Assembly (NCBI GenBank): GCA_026003235.1
Contig: BPGW01000001.1
Location: 150,224-214,223 of the forward strand
Direction: 5' to 3'
DNA from: Bacteroidia bacterium
GTDB taxonomy: Bacteria > Bacteroidota > Bacteroidia > SpSt-205
Length of the DNA stretch: 64,000 nt
The notes beneath the pieces are model-generated. The model had not been told where the DNA came from. It was given only the letters and a program-made list of their open reading frames with translations, and searched no databases. Positions 1 to 8,114 of this stretch are shown here, piece after piece. The translations under genes and the position numbers were made by a program. Numbering within the stretch: the stretch's first letter is position 1; the number at the start of each line of letters is the position of its first letter.

Positions 1-971
1 TTCGCCCCCTTGTTGAAAAAGCGTATGCTTCGGTGGAGGAGTGGAAAGAAGCTAACAAGCAAGTTCGCGAGTTTGTCAAGGAGTGGCGCACCCTCACGGA
101 GAGGTCTTTGAAGGAAGACGACTCCCGGGAAGTCAGGCGTTTCTACGCTACGCTCAATCAGCAATTCAGCGAGCTGCTGGATACCTTCAACGAAAAGTCA
201 GAGGCCTTCAACCAAGCCTACCGCCGCCAGCAAGTCCAGCGCCTTGTGGAAAGCGGTAAAAAGCTTATCCAAGAAGTGGAAAAGCTTCTCAAGAAAGACC
301 TTGAAGAAGCGGTAAAGCACTATCGCGCCCGGGTAGCCCTGTGGAAGCGCCGAGCCCATCGCTTCCATAAAGAAGAAGCTGCCATCGCGGAGTTGTATAA
401 CCAGCTAGAGGCGCTGGGCGATCGGCTGCGGGAAGCCCAAAAGGCTTACAGCCAAGAGCTGGCCCGTAACTTGGAAAAGCGGGTGGCTATCCTCAACCAG
501 TTAGATGAGCTGGGCCAGCAAGCTACCCCTGAAAAATTGGATGCCTTCATCCAGAAACTCCTGGAGTACGAAGATGTGGGCAAAGTGGCTCCCAGCCATC
601 GGGAGCGGCTCCAGCATCGGCAGCGGCAGGCGATACAGCGGTTTTTGACCACAGCAGGGCTGTCAGAGGAGGCTTTCCAGGAAGCATGGCTGGCAGCTCA
701 GGTCAGCCGACAATCTCCTCAGCAGATTCGGCGTACGCTGGAGTCGCTCAAAGCCCAACTTGCCCAGTACAAGCAAGATATTCAGGGCTACCAGAACACC
801 ATGACCCTGCTGGCCCGTGGCAAAGGCAGCGAGCCCCTTCGCCAGGAATTGGAGCAAAAAATCCAGGAAACCCAGGTCCAGCTGGAGCGCACGCAGCAAA
901 TGATCAAGCGCCTGCAGCAGCGTCTCCAAGCCGCCAGCGCAGCCAATGGCCCGGCTGCCCCATCCGCCTAA
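1..971 (+). CDS. DUF349-family coiled-coil protein, C-terminal part (5' end outside window)
   Basis: The frame is open to the first base (codons in phase with position 3), so the gene starts upstream. The GTG at 33 is only the first start-like codon and is not the real start. About 320 residues are visible, almost all helical and rich in Lys, Glu, Gln and Arg. The stretch LLEYEDVGKVAPSHRE resembles the repeat signature of DUF349 proteins. The last ~60 residues form a Gln/Lys coiled coil like the tail of Bacteroidota DUF349 proteins. The molecular function of the family is unknown. It overlaps the following methyltransferase gene by 26 bp, which suggests co-transcription. The family call rests on similarity by eye. 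Confidence 0.7.
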   Translation, partial: RPLVEKAYASVEEWKEANKQVREFVKEWRTLTERSLKEDDSREVRRFYATLNQQFSELLDTFNEKSEAFNQAYRRQQVQRLVESGKKLIQEVEKLLKKDLEEAVKHYRARVALWKRRAHRFHKEEAAIAELYNQLEALGDRLREAQKAYSQELARNLEKRVAILNQLDELGQQATPEKLDAFIQKLLEYEDVGKVAPSHRERLQHRQRQAIQRFLTTAGLSEEAFQEAWLAAQVSRQSPQQIRRTLESLKAQLAQYKQDIQGYQNTMTLLARGKGSEPLRQELEQKIQETQVQLERTQQMIKRLQQRLQAASAANGPAAPSA

Positions 972-1710
972 GTTTTACCAGGCCCTTCACCAAGCGGACC
1001 ATCGTTACACGACAGGCCTGTATATAGCGCCAGGGAAAAAGCTCCTCCAGGAAGCGCTTGATAGCCTTCCTGGGGAGGCTTTTCATGCTATTCTGTACGC
1101 CGAAGGGGCCCAAGAAAAGGCCTGGCCTCCCGCGCTGGAAGCCAAAGCGTTTCCTGTGCCGGCGTGGCAACTGAGGCGCATCGCAGGATTAGAATCGCCC
1201 GAAGGCGTGGTGACGGTGCTTAGGTTGCCGGAGCCTGCTCCCCTGGCCCCGCCTTTTCCTCTCGCCGTATTGGCAGAAGGCCTTCAAGACCCCGGCAACG
1301 TCGGCACCCTCCTCCGAACAATGGAATGGTTCGGCTTCTCCCACCTCTGGCTAAGCGAGGGAAGTGTAGACCCCTATCATCCTCGGGTGGTGCGAGCCAG
1401 CATGGGCAGCTTATTTCGCCTCCAAGTCCAAAAAATAGCCTCCTGGCAAAGCCTGTTAGAAGCTTACGACGGGCGCTGCGTCGTGGCGGATCTAAAGGGT
1501 GAGCCGGCGGACGAGCTGGACTGGCACCTGTACAACGCTGTGTATCTGGGCAGCGAGGCGCACGGTCCGCGTCAGGCGCCCCGACACTGGCCTCGGGTGC
1601 GGGTGCCTTCCGCTCCAACCAACCGAGCCGACTCGCTCAATGTAACGATCGCCGCCGCTATCCTCCTGTATCTTGCTTGCCGGGCTACAACCGGTAAGCT
1701 ACGTACTTAG
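946..1710 (+). CDS. TrmH/SpoU-family RNA 2'-O-methyltransferase
   Basis: A 254-residue protein with the three SPOUT-class motifs: motif 1 LQDPGNVGTLLRT (about residues 108-120), motif 2 RASMGS (about 151-156) and motif 3 ADSLNVTIAAAILLY near the C-terminus, with GSEAHG between them. These form the trefoil knot that binds S-adenosylmethionine and methylates the 2'-OH of a ribose in tRNA or rRNA. The N-terminal ~95 residues match the substrate-binding domain position of the RlmB/TsnR type. The exact target nucleotide cannot be read from the sequence. The ATG lies inside the end of the DUF349 gene. The 3' end overlaps the convergent pdhB by 26 bp. Confidence 0.9.
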   Translation: MARLPHPPKFYQALHQADHRYTTGLYIAPGKKLLQEALDSLPGEAFHAILYAEGAQEKAWPPALEAKAFPVPAWQLRRIAGLESPEGVVTVLRLPEPAPLAPPFPLAVLAEGLQDPGNVGTLLRTMEWFGFSHLWLSEGSVDPYHPRVVRASMGSLFRLQVQKIASWQSLLEAYDGRCVVADLKGEPADELDWHLYNAVYLGSEAHGPRQAPRHWPRVRVPSAPTNRADSLNVTIAAAILLYLACRATTGKLRT

Positions 1711-2668
1711 CCGCTTCTATCACCTGCCGGGGAGAAGGGAGGTACGCTTCCACGAGGGTCGGGGCGTAGGCCATAGGCGTGTCTGCGCCTGTAATGCGCA
1801 CGATGGGCGCATCCAGGTAGTCAAAAGCGTGTCGCTGCACCATGAAACCCACTTCTGCGGCGAGGCCCCCCAAGGGCCAAGATTCCTCCACCACCACCAG
1901 CCGGTTCGTCTTCTGCACAGAGCGAATCACCGTCTCGTAATCCAGCGGACGCAAGCTGCGCAGGTCAATCACTTCAAGCGAAAGGCCCTCTTGCGCTAAT
2001 TGATTGGCCGCTTCCAGCGCTACATGCACCATCTTGCCAAAGCTGACCACGGTCACATCGCTACCGGGTCGCTTAACCTCCGCCTGTCCAATCGGAATCA
2101 GAAACTCCTCCTCTTCGGGCACTTCGCCTCGCATGCCGTACATCAGTTCTGACTCCATGACGAGGACGGGGTCGTCGTCTCGGATAGCGCTTTTGAGCAG
2201 ACCTTTGGCGTCCCGAGGGGTGGAGGGCGAGACGACCTTCAGCCCCGGCACATTCGCATACCAATTTTCAAAGCTTTGCGAATGCTGCTGAGCCAGCTGG
2301 CCTGCCGAACCGCTTGGCCCCCGAAAGACAATCGGCACCGAAAATTGCCCCCCACTCATGTGGAGCATTTTAGCGGCGTGATTGACGATTTGATCTATCG
2401 CCAGCAGCGCAAAGTTGAAGGTCATAAACTCCACTACAGGCCGCAGGCCTACCATAGCGGCCCCGACCCCAATGCCCGCAAAGCCCAGCTCAGAAATAGG
2501 TGTATCCACCACTCGTTTGGGACCGAATTCAGCCAAGAGCCCCTCGCTGACTTTGTAGGCGCCGTTGTACTCGCCGACCTCTTCGCCTATCAGGAAGACG
2601 CGAGGGTCCCGACGCATCTCTTCGCGCAAGGCGGCGCGCAGCGCTTCCCGAAATTGCATCACAGCCAT
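1685..2668 (-). CDS. pdhB: Pyruvate (2-oxoacid) dehydrogenase E1 component, beta subunit
   Basis: A 327-residue transketolase-like E1 beta subunit. It has the N-terminal MQFREALRAALREEM and LIGEEVGEYNGAYKVSEGL segments, the TPISELGFAGIGVGAAM block of the thiamine-diphosphate site, and the C-terminal domain with DVTVVSFGKMV and VVVEESWPLGG. With an alpha subunit it decarboxylates pyruvate and passes the acetyl group to E2. No E1 alpha or E3 is in the window. A matching E2 lies about 58 kb away at 60415-61776. It is the last gene of the minus operon that begins with miaB. A branched-chain oxoacid dehydrogenase subunit is the main alternative. Confidence 0.9.
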   Translation of the reverse strand: MAVMQFREALRAALREEMRRDPRVFLIGEEVGEYNGAYKVSEGLLAEFGPKRVVDTPISELGFAGIGVGAAMVGLRPVVEFMTFNFALLAIDQIVNHAAKMLHMSGGQFSVPIVFRGPSGSAGQLAQQHSQSFENWYANVPGLKVVSPSTPRDAKGLLKSAIRDDDPVLVMESELMYGMRGEVPEEEEFLIPIGQAEVKRPGSDVTVVSFGKMVHVALEAANQLAQEGLSLEVIDLRSLRPLDYETVIRSVQKTNRLVVVEESWPLGGLAAEVGFMVQRHAFDYLDAPIVRITGADTPMAYAPTLVEAYLPSPRQVIEAAKYVAYRL

Positions 2669-2678
2669 CTGGGCAAAG

Positions 2679-3359
2679 TTAGCGGCGCCGTTGCGTAATC
2701 CCTACCGTAAACACCCATACCCGCACCTCAGAGGGCAGAGAAGCCAACGCAGCTTGCAGGGTAGCCCCCGTCGTCAGCACATCATCCACCACCCCTACCG
2801 TTTTAGGCACCGGCCCCGTGCAAACGAACTCTCCTTCCAGAGAGATCCATCGTTCAATGCGGGATTTGCCCACCTGAGAACGGCTATGAGGCCGGCGCTG
2901 CCACCGGTTTTTTAGGACGGGAAGGCCCCATACTTCCCCTAAGCCGTAGGCTACCCATTCGGCTTGGTTGTACCCGCGCCGCTGAAGGCGCTTGCGCGAA
3001 ACGGGCACCGGCAGAAGCCCCTCTATGCGCTCCAAGGGCACGTGGCCCTCCTCCCGCAGTAGGAAAGCCAGATACCGAGCCGCTTCGCGCAAGGGTCCTG
3101 GCTGGTGGTGGTATTTGGCCAGCCGAACCCACTCTCGCAAAGGACTGCCGGGCGCATACCAAAACCCTGCTACCACCCCCTCCACCGCCGGCGCATGCGG
3201 TGCCAAGCGAAAGTATCCTTCGTTTTGCTGGGGGGCCTTCCAAAAAAGCGTCTGAGGCAGCCTAAGCAAACAGCCTATACATACCTGCCTTTCCCCTCGT
3301 AAGAGAGGAGCGCCGCAAGAAGCGCAAACTTTCGGAAACACCCAATCCCACACCGTCAA
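2679..3359 (-). CDS. comF: ComF family phosphoribosyltransferase-like protein
   Basis: About 226 residues. An N-terminal zinc-ribbon-like region has paired cysteines (CASCG and CIGCL). The C-terminal half is a type I phosphoribosyltransferase fold with the PRPP-binding motif VGVVDDVLTTGATLQAAL. ComF proteins are linked to DNA uptake and competence in several bacteria; the enzymatic substrate is not established. The start is unusual: a TTG at 3359 overlaps the TGA of the upstream gene as TTGA. A GTG two codons later (3353) is the alternative. Tandem position in the operon suggests translational coupling. Confidence 0.88.
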   Translation of the reverse strand: MTVWDWVFPKVCASCGAPLLRGERQVCIGCLLRLPQTLFWKAPQQNEGYFRLAPHAPAVEGVVAGFWYAPGSPLREWVRLAKYHHQPGPLREAARYLAFLLREEGHVPLERIEGLLPVPVSRKRLQRRGYNQAEWVAYGLGEVWGLPVLKNRWQRRPHSRSQVGKSRIERWISLEGEFVCTGPVPKTVGVVDDVLTTGATLQAALASLPSEVRVWVFTVGITQRRR

Positions 3360-5077
3360 GAAGGGGATTCGCCCGAACGGATGCGTTCAATCTGCTGGCG
3401 GTAGTAATCGGCTTTTTCTGGGTGACGCTGAGAGAGAACTTCGTACACCTCCACCGCTCGGGCTAAATCACCCTGGCTCCAATACAAGCGAGCCATCGTC
3501 TCGGTGTAAATACGCGGAGCCTTAGGTGCGGGTTCCCATGTCGGCACGCTCAACTCCACCGTGGTCTCTTCGGTGGGAGGCGCTTTGGGGAAGTTTTCTA
3601 ATTTTTCTAAGATGCGGTCTATCAGATCATTGGTTTTGGGTTCAGGTGGCGTGATGGGTTGAATTACACGCCTTTCCAAGAGCCGCCTGATATATTCCCT
3701 CTTGAGGTTCTCCAGTTCTGACCGGGCCGTGAGCGGCTTCTCGGGGGGTAAAGACATCTGCTGGAGCTCTTCCAGAAAAGATTGCCACCCTTTCTGGAGG
3801 AGAGAAGGAGGCGGCTCCTGGTTTGTTTCAAGGGGCAGCTCGTCCTTTTCTTCCTTCGCCAGGGGCTCCACAAAAGAGAAAGAGACCTCCGAAGACTCCG
3901 TAGGTTCGGGCACGGGGAGGTGGATAGAGGCCTTCACATCAATGTCCAAGGGTACGAAAGAGCGAATAGGAGATTCGCTGCTGTAAAGCTCTTCAGAAAG
4001 AGAAGGAGGGGGTTCCAGATGTATACGGGCCTCAGGGTTTTCCAGGGGAACGAAAGCGCCCTGCAGGGAGGAAGTGGGGAGGGACTCCTCTGGAATAGCC
4101 TGTTCTGGCTCAGGTACAGGCAGATGAATGGGGGCCTCCATCTCTTCTAAGGGGACGTACGAACGCAAAAACCCTGAAGAGGTGCTCGTTTCTTCCCCAG
4201 GAGAGGGGCGATCAGCTGAGGGACTCACCCGAGGACTGGACTTGAGGGGCAGCTCAAATTGTAGATGGAGAGCGCTGAAAGACCCAGAAGAGGTGGGAGG
4301 GGTTTCTTCCTTTTCGGGCGCGGGTCCCTGTGAGCTGGGCATGAGGGGGCCAGGCAAATCAGAGACTTCCAAGGATAAAGCGGGTTCTTCCGGTGTAACA
4401 GGGGTAGAGGTTTCGGGAAGAGGCGCCGGACCCTCAGCCGTCGTGGGATCAGCGAGGCTGAGAGGGGCCTCCACGGAGGAGGAGGCCTCTTTTTCAGAGG
4501 GGGCTTCCTCCCCAGAGGCAGGGAGCTCAGGGGGCATCAGAGGAGGCTCAGCAGGCACCTTGGGAGGCTCAGAGGGGATAGGAGCTTCCTTGGAGGGGAG
4601 GGGTGGGCAGACTATCTGCTGGCGCAGCAGCTCTCCCTGTCGCACATACAACCGCATTCGGGCCCCTATCCACCCCTGGAGAGGAGGCCAGAAAGCCGAG
4701 CTTAAGGCCATGCCTTCGGCACCAGGCTCGTCGCTGCCGGAGGGCTCTTCCTTCTTGGAGGCGGCGTCCTTAGGCGGGGTGCTGGACTCGCGGCTACTGG
4801 AAGGGGGCGGGGTAAGCCGAGGCGGGGGCGGTACCCGAGGCCGCAAGCGCTCCTCCATAAAAAAAGCGTAATACTGCCGACTCGGCGCATACAGAGAAGC
4901 CAGAAAGCGGAGCCCCTGGGCCCGCGGATCCTCCAGTTTAGTGGCGATCTTAGCGGCCATCATGCGCCCCAGGGCAAAAAAAGGATACTTCTCCAGAGCT
5001 GCCTCAATAGCTTTCTTGTGAGCCTCGTCCAGGGACGAGCCCGCCTTCATGTGCAGAAATACTTCAGGCCAGTTCAT
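3356..5077 (-). CDS. Conserved Bacteroidota protein of unknown function, Pro/Ser/Glu-rich with C-terminal TPR-like helices
   Basis: I do not recognise a function. The frame extends to 5131, but the ATG at 5077, two bases after the lptE stop, is the sensible start and gives 573 residues. Residues 1-80 are helical, with YPFFALGRMMAAKIATKL and LASLYAPSRQYYAFF, and resemble the protein that often follows lptE in Bacteroidota. Residues ~80-300 are low-complexity Pro/Ser/Glu. Residues ~307-392 hold three imperfect copies of a VPL...IHLPVPEP unit. Residues ~450-500 are helical. Residues 524-565 look like one TPR (ARLYWSQGDLARAVEVYEVL). There is no signal peptide, so it is probably cytoplasmic or a scaffold. 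Confidence 0.7.
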   Translation of the reverse strand: MNWPEVFLHMKAGSSLDEAHKKAIEAALEKYPFFALGRMMAAKIATKLEDPRAQGLRFLASLYAPSRQYYAFFMEERLRPRVPPPPRLTPPPSSSRESSTPPKDAASKKEEPSGSDEPGAEGMALSSAFWPPLQGWIGARMRLYVRQGELLRQQIVCPPLPSKEAPIPSEPPKVPAEPPLMPPELPASGEEAPSEKEASSSVEAPLSLADPTTAEGPAPLPETSTPVTPEEPALSLEVSDLPGPLMPSSQGPAPEKEETPPTSSGSFSALHLQFELPLKSSPRVSPSADRPSPGEETSTSSGFLRSYVPLEEMEAPIHLPVPEPEQAIPEESLPTSSLQGAFVPLENPEARIHLEPPPSLSEELYSSESPIRSFVPLDIDVKASIHLPVPEPTESSEVSFSFVEPLAKEEKDELPLETNQEPPPSLLQKGWQSFLEELQQMSLPPEKPLTARSELENLKREYIRRLLERRVIQPITPPEPKTNDLIDRILEKLENFPKAPPTEETTVELSVPTWEPAPKAPRIYTETMARLYWSQGDLARAVEVYEVLSQRHPEKADYYRQQIERIRSGESPS

Positions 5078-5079
5078 AT

Positions 5080-5598
5080 CTACCACGTTGATAGGGTTTT
5101 GTTGACCACATCTTGGGCTAAACGATCGCAAATATCGCTAATCAGCGCCTCCTGAACCGCCGGCAAAGGTTGGCTTGCCGGAAAGTCCGCAAAATTCATA
5201 AAGCTTTGCTCCCAGTTTAGCTCAGGGTGCTTTTTACTTACACATTTCACGATGAGGGTGATGGAGAGGCGATTTTGGGCCGCCTGCTGGGACCCCTGGA
5301 TGGCCACAGGGGCCACTTTGTAGTCGGTGATGCGGGCATACAAGGCCAGGTCCCCTTCTGTCTGCACCAGCGTAAAAGGCGACTGCGAGATAAATTTTTG
5401 TCGCAGGGCTTCGGCCAGGGTCTGGGCAAGGGTGGGCACGACAACCGACGCTTCGTTGGTGAGGGGGGCCAGGCTGACTGTGCGTACATCCGAAGGGATC
5501 GCCCCACCCCGAAAAGAGTAGGCACACCCTCCCACCACCAGCAAAAGAGCCCCCGCCAACTGGCCCAGGCCCCTATAACCCCTGAAGGCCATATTCAT
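5080..5598 (-). CDS. lptE: LptE-family outer-membrane LPS-assembly lipoprotein
   Basis: 172 residues with a lipoprotein signal peptide ending in the lipobox LLVVGGC (Cys at about residue 26). The mature part has the Bacteroidota LptE pattern: VRTVSLAPLTNEASVVVPTL, LVQTEGDLALYARITDY, QNRLSITLIV and a C-terminal DICDRLAQDVVNKTL. LptE plugs the LptD barrel and helps insert LPS, consistent with lpxB in this window. It sits between a sigma-54 activator, whose 3' end it overlaps by 26 bp, and the unknown gene that follows its stop by two bases. ATG at 5598 is used; a second ATG two codons later is possible. Confidence 0.85.
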   Translation of the reverse strand: MNMAFRGYRGLGQLAGALLLVVGGCAYSFRGGAIPSDVRTVSLAPLTNEASVVVPTLAQTLAEALRQKFISQSPFTLVQTEGDLALYARITDYKVAPVAIQGSQQAAQNRLSITLIVKCVSKKHPELNWEQSFMNFADFPASQPLPAVQEALISDICDRLAQDVVNKTLSTW

Positions 5599-6751
5599 CT
5601 ATTTTTCGGTAGAGGGTTCGCTCAGAGATACCTAAAGCTTGCGCGGCTTTTTTGCGGTTGCCCCCGAACCGGCGGAGGGCTTCCTCAATCAGGCGCCTTT
5701 CCTGTTTGTCTAAGGAGAGGTCGTCGCTGGCACTGGCGGAGGTTGGCGCCGGCAAAAGGGGAACAGCCGTTCCATGGGTGCGCAGGAGTTGTTTGATTTC
5801 CAGAAGGGCCTGCTGGATGGCTTCTTGCAGGGCTTCCAAGCGGGCAAGTCGCTGCCGAATCTCTTCCATCTCCCAGCTTAGCGGACCTTGAGGAGGCGGA
5901 GCAGCCTCTGAAGGGCCTGTACGCCCTGCATACAAAACCGGCAGCCGATGCTCCCGAGGAGGCAGGTACTGTCGTATAAGCGAATCTTCTATTTTTTCCC
6001 CGGCATGGAGGATGGTCAGCTTCTCTACGAAATGCCGCAATTCTCGCACATTGCCTGGCCAGGGGTAGTCGTAAAGGGCCTGGGCCCCAGAAGGGGTCAG
6101 CTCCACAGGCGGCACGCCGTAGTGATGGGCGAATTCATCGGCAAAGAAGTCAAACAGAAGCTCTATGTCTTTGCCGCGTTCCCGGAGCGGAGGCACCTGA
6201 ATCGTGATAGCGTTGAGGCGGTGGTAGAGGTCCTCTCGGAATTTGCCTTGCTGAATCAGCTGGAGGAGGTTTCGGTTGGTGGCGGCTACGAGGCGCACGT
6301 CGGTACGCTGCACCTTGCTGCTGCCCACCCGGAGGAATTCGCCGGTCTCCAGCACCCGCAAGAGGCGCGCTTGCGTGCCTAAGGGCATTTCGCCAATCTC
6401 GTCCAGGAAGAGGGTTCCGCCGTTGGCCACCTCAAAGTAGCCTTTCCGGCTCTCATAGGCCGAAGTGAAGGCGCCCTTCTCATGGCCAAACAGCTCCGAA
6501 TCCATGGTGCCCTCGGGGATCGCCCCGCAGTTGATAGCCAGAAAGGCGCGGTCCTTTCGTCGGCTAAGCTGGTGAATGATATGCGCAAAAGCTTCCTTGC
6601 CTGTGCCATTCTCACCCAGGACAAGCACCGGTACATCTGTGGGGGCCACGCGCATAGCCAGTTCCACCGCTTTGAGGAGCGAGGGGTCCTCCCCTATGAG
6701 CCGAAACCGGCGAGCTACTTCACGGGGAGACTGGGGAAGGGTCCGCAACAT
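5573..6751 (-). CDS. Sigma-54-dependent transcriptional activator (AAA+ with Fis-type HTH, no sensor domain)
   Basis: 392 residues. The AAA+ domain begins almost at the N-terminus: Walker A GENGTGKEAF (about residues 46-55), the sigma-54 contact loop GAFTSA where most family members have GAFTGA, Walker B GGTLFLDEIGEMP and the arginine-finger region FREDLYHRLNAI. A Gln/Glu-rich linker follows, then a Fis-type helix-turn-helix (GGNRKKAAQALGISERTLYRKI) at the C-terminus. There is no receiver, GAF or PAS domain, so activity is probably set by abundance or a partner. It remodels sigma-54 RNA polymerase at -24/-12 promoters. One such promoter is at 11853-11869 in this window. It overlaps miaB by 32 bp and lptE by 26 bp. 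Confidence 0.9.
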   Translation of the reverse strand: MLRTLPQSPREVARRFRLIGEDPSLLKAVELAMRVAPTDVPVLVLGENGTGKEAFAHIIHQLSRRKDRAFLAINCGAIPEGTMDSELFGHEKGAFTSAYESRKGYFEVANGGTLFLDEIGEMPLGTQARLLRVLETGEFLRVGSSKVQRTDVRLVAATNRNLLQLIQQGKFREDLYHRLNAITIQVPPLRERGKDIELLFDFFADEFAHHYGVPPVELTPSGAQALYDYPWPGNVRELRHFVEKLTILHAGEKIEDSLIRQYLPPREHRLPVLYAGRTGPSEAAPPPQGPLSWEMEEIRQRLARLEALQEAIQQALLEIKQLLRTHGTAVPLLPAPTSASASDDLSLDKQERRLIEEALRRFGGNRKKAAQALGISERTLYRKIDEYGLQGL

Positions 6752-8114
6752 CGCCTATGAGCGTAGCAGAAGTGGCTTCCACAATGCGCACTTTTAAGAT
6801 GGTGCTGGGGGGGTAGCGGTCAGCCGCTTGGCGCACCACTACGGCTTGCCCACTGAAAGTGCGCCCGGCCATATCGCGGGGGTCCTTGCGAGCGGGCTTC
6901 TCCAGAAGCGCCAGGTGCACCGTGCCCACTTGCCGCCGATGGCTCTCCAGATTCAGCTCTTGCGCCAGGGCAATCACGCCTTCCAGACGCGCTTTTTTGA
7001 CCTCAAGGGGAACATCGTCTTTGTAGCGGCGGGCAGCCAGGGTCCCAGGCCGTTCCGAATACATGAAGTGGTAGACCGAATCAAAAGCCGCCGCCCGCAT
7101 CAGCGCAAGGGTTTCTTGGTATTCTGCCTCTGTCTCGCCGCAAAAGCCCACAATAATGTCTGTGGAGAGCACCGCCTGCGGTAAGTACCGGCGAATGGCT
7201 TCCACCCGCTGGAGATACCAAGCCGCTGTGTAGCCGCGGTTCATGCGCTGCAGCACGGTGTCGCTCCCAGATTGCACAGGAAGGTGGATGTAAGGGGTGA
7301 GGTTGGGGTAAGAGGCTATGGTTTCCAGCACTTCATCCTGCATGTCTTTGGGGTGGGAGGTGGCGAAGCGAATCCAGACCTGGGGCACCGCTTCGGCCAG
7401 CCGGGCCAGCAGCTGAGCAAAACGCACCCCCCGATCGTGGTATGAATCCACATTCTGGCCCAGCAGGGTGATTTCTTTGTATCCCTTTGCCGCCAGGTCC
7501 TGGGCTTCTTGGAGGATGCTTTCCCAGTTTCGGCTTCTTTCTCGCCCCCGCGTGAAGGGCACAATACAGAAGCTGCACATGTTGTTGCAGCCTCGCATGA
7601 TAGAGATGTAGGCAGAGACCCGATGCGGAGAGAGCCGAAGGGGCGCGATGTCTGCATAAGTTTCCTCCCGTGACAGCAGCACATGAATAGCCTTGGCTCC
7701 GCTTTCTACCTGGCGGATGAGCTGGGGCAGGTGCCGATACGAATCGGGGCCGGCGACCAAGTCTACAACAGGGGCTTCCTCCAGGAGCTTTTTGCGTAGC
7801 CGCTCAGCCATGCAACCCAACACCCCTACCAGCAGGTGGGGGCGCCGTACTTTCAGGGATTGGAAGTATTTTAGCCGCTGCCAGATTTTTTCCTCCGCGT
7901 GCTCCCGAATAGCACAGGTATTCAACAGCACCAGGTCAGCTTCTTGCGGGTCTGTCGTGAAGCCATAACCCTCTGCTTGCAGAATGCCCGCCACCAGCTC
8001 GCTGTCGGCAAAGTTCATCTGGCAGCCGTACGTCTCTATGTAGGCCTTGTACGGAGAAGGGGTAGCCTCTTGGAGGGCAGGCTGCCCAAAAACCCGGGCG
8101 TGGGCCAGTGCCAT
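6720..8114 (-). CDS. miaB: tRNA-2-methylthio-N6-dimethylallyladenosine synthase
   Basis: 464 residues from the ATG at 8114. The N-terminal UPF0004 domain has YGCQMNFADSE, NTCAIREHAEEK and GVLGCMAERL, giving the three Cys of the auxiliary iron-sulfur cluster. The radical-SAM core has CNNMCSFC, and TRAM follows at the C-terminus. The enzyme adds a methylthio group to position 2 of i6A37 in tRNAs. The frame opens further to 8171, but a TACCTTTG -7 box at 8129-8122 lies 7 bases before 8114, so the longer start would precede the promoter. It is the first gene of a six-gene minus operon. Confidence 0.95.
   Translation of the reverse strand: MALAHARVFGQPALQEATPSPYKAYIETYGCQMNFADSELVAGILQAEGYGFTTDPQEADLVLLNTCAIREHAEEKIWQRLKYFQSLKVRRPHLLVGVLGCMAERLRKKLLEEAPVVDLVAGPDSYRHLPQLIRQVESGAKAIHVLLSREETYADIAPLRLSPHRVSAYISIMRGCNNMCSFCIVPFTRGRERSRNWESILQEAQDLAAKGYKEITLLGQNVDSYHDRGVRFAQLLARLAEAVPQVWIRFATSHPKDMQDEVLETIASYPNLTPYIHLPVQSGSDTVLQRMNRGYTAAWYLQRVEAIRRYLPQAVLSTDIIVGFCGETEAEYQETLALMRAAAFDSVYHFMYSERPGTLAARRYKDDVPLEVKKARLEGVIALAQELNLESHRRQVGTVHLALLEKPARKDPRDMAGRTFSGQAVVVRQAADRYPPSTILKVRIVEATSATLIGDVADPSPVSP

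Noticed and set aside
4128-4871. 247-codon open frame on the plus strand
   Set aside because: Antisense shadow of the Pro/Ser/Glu-rich unknown gene; Ser/Gly-rich composition mirrors it and there is no start signal.
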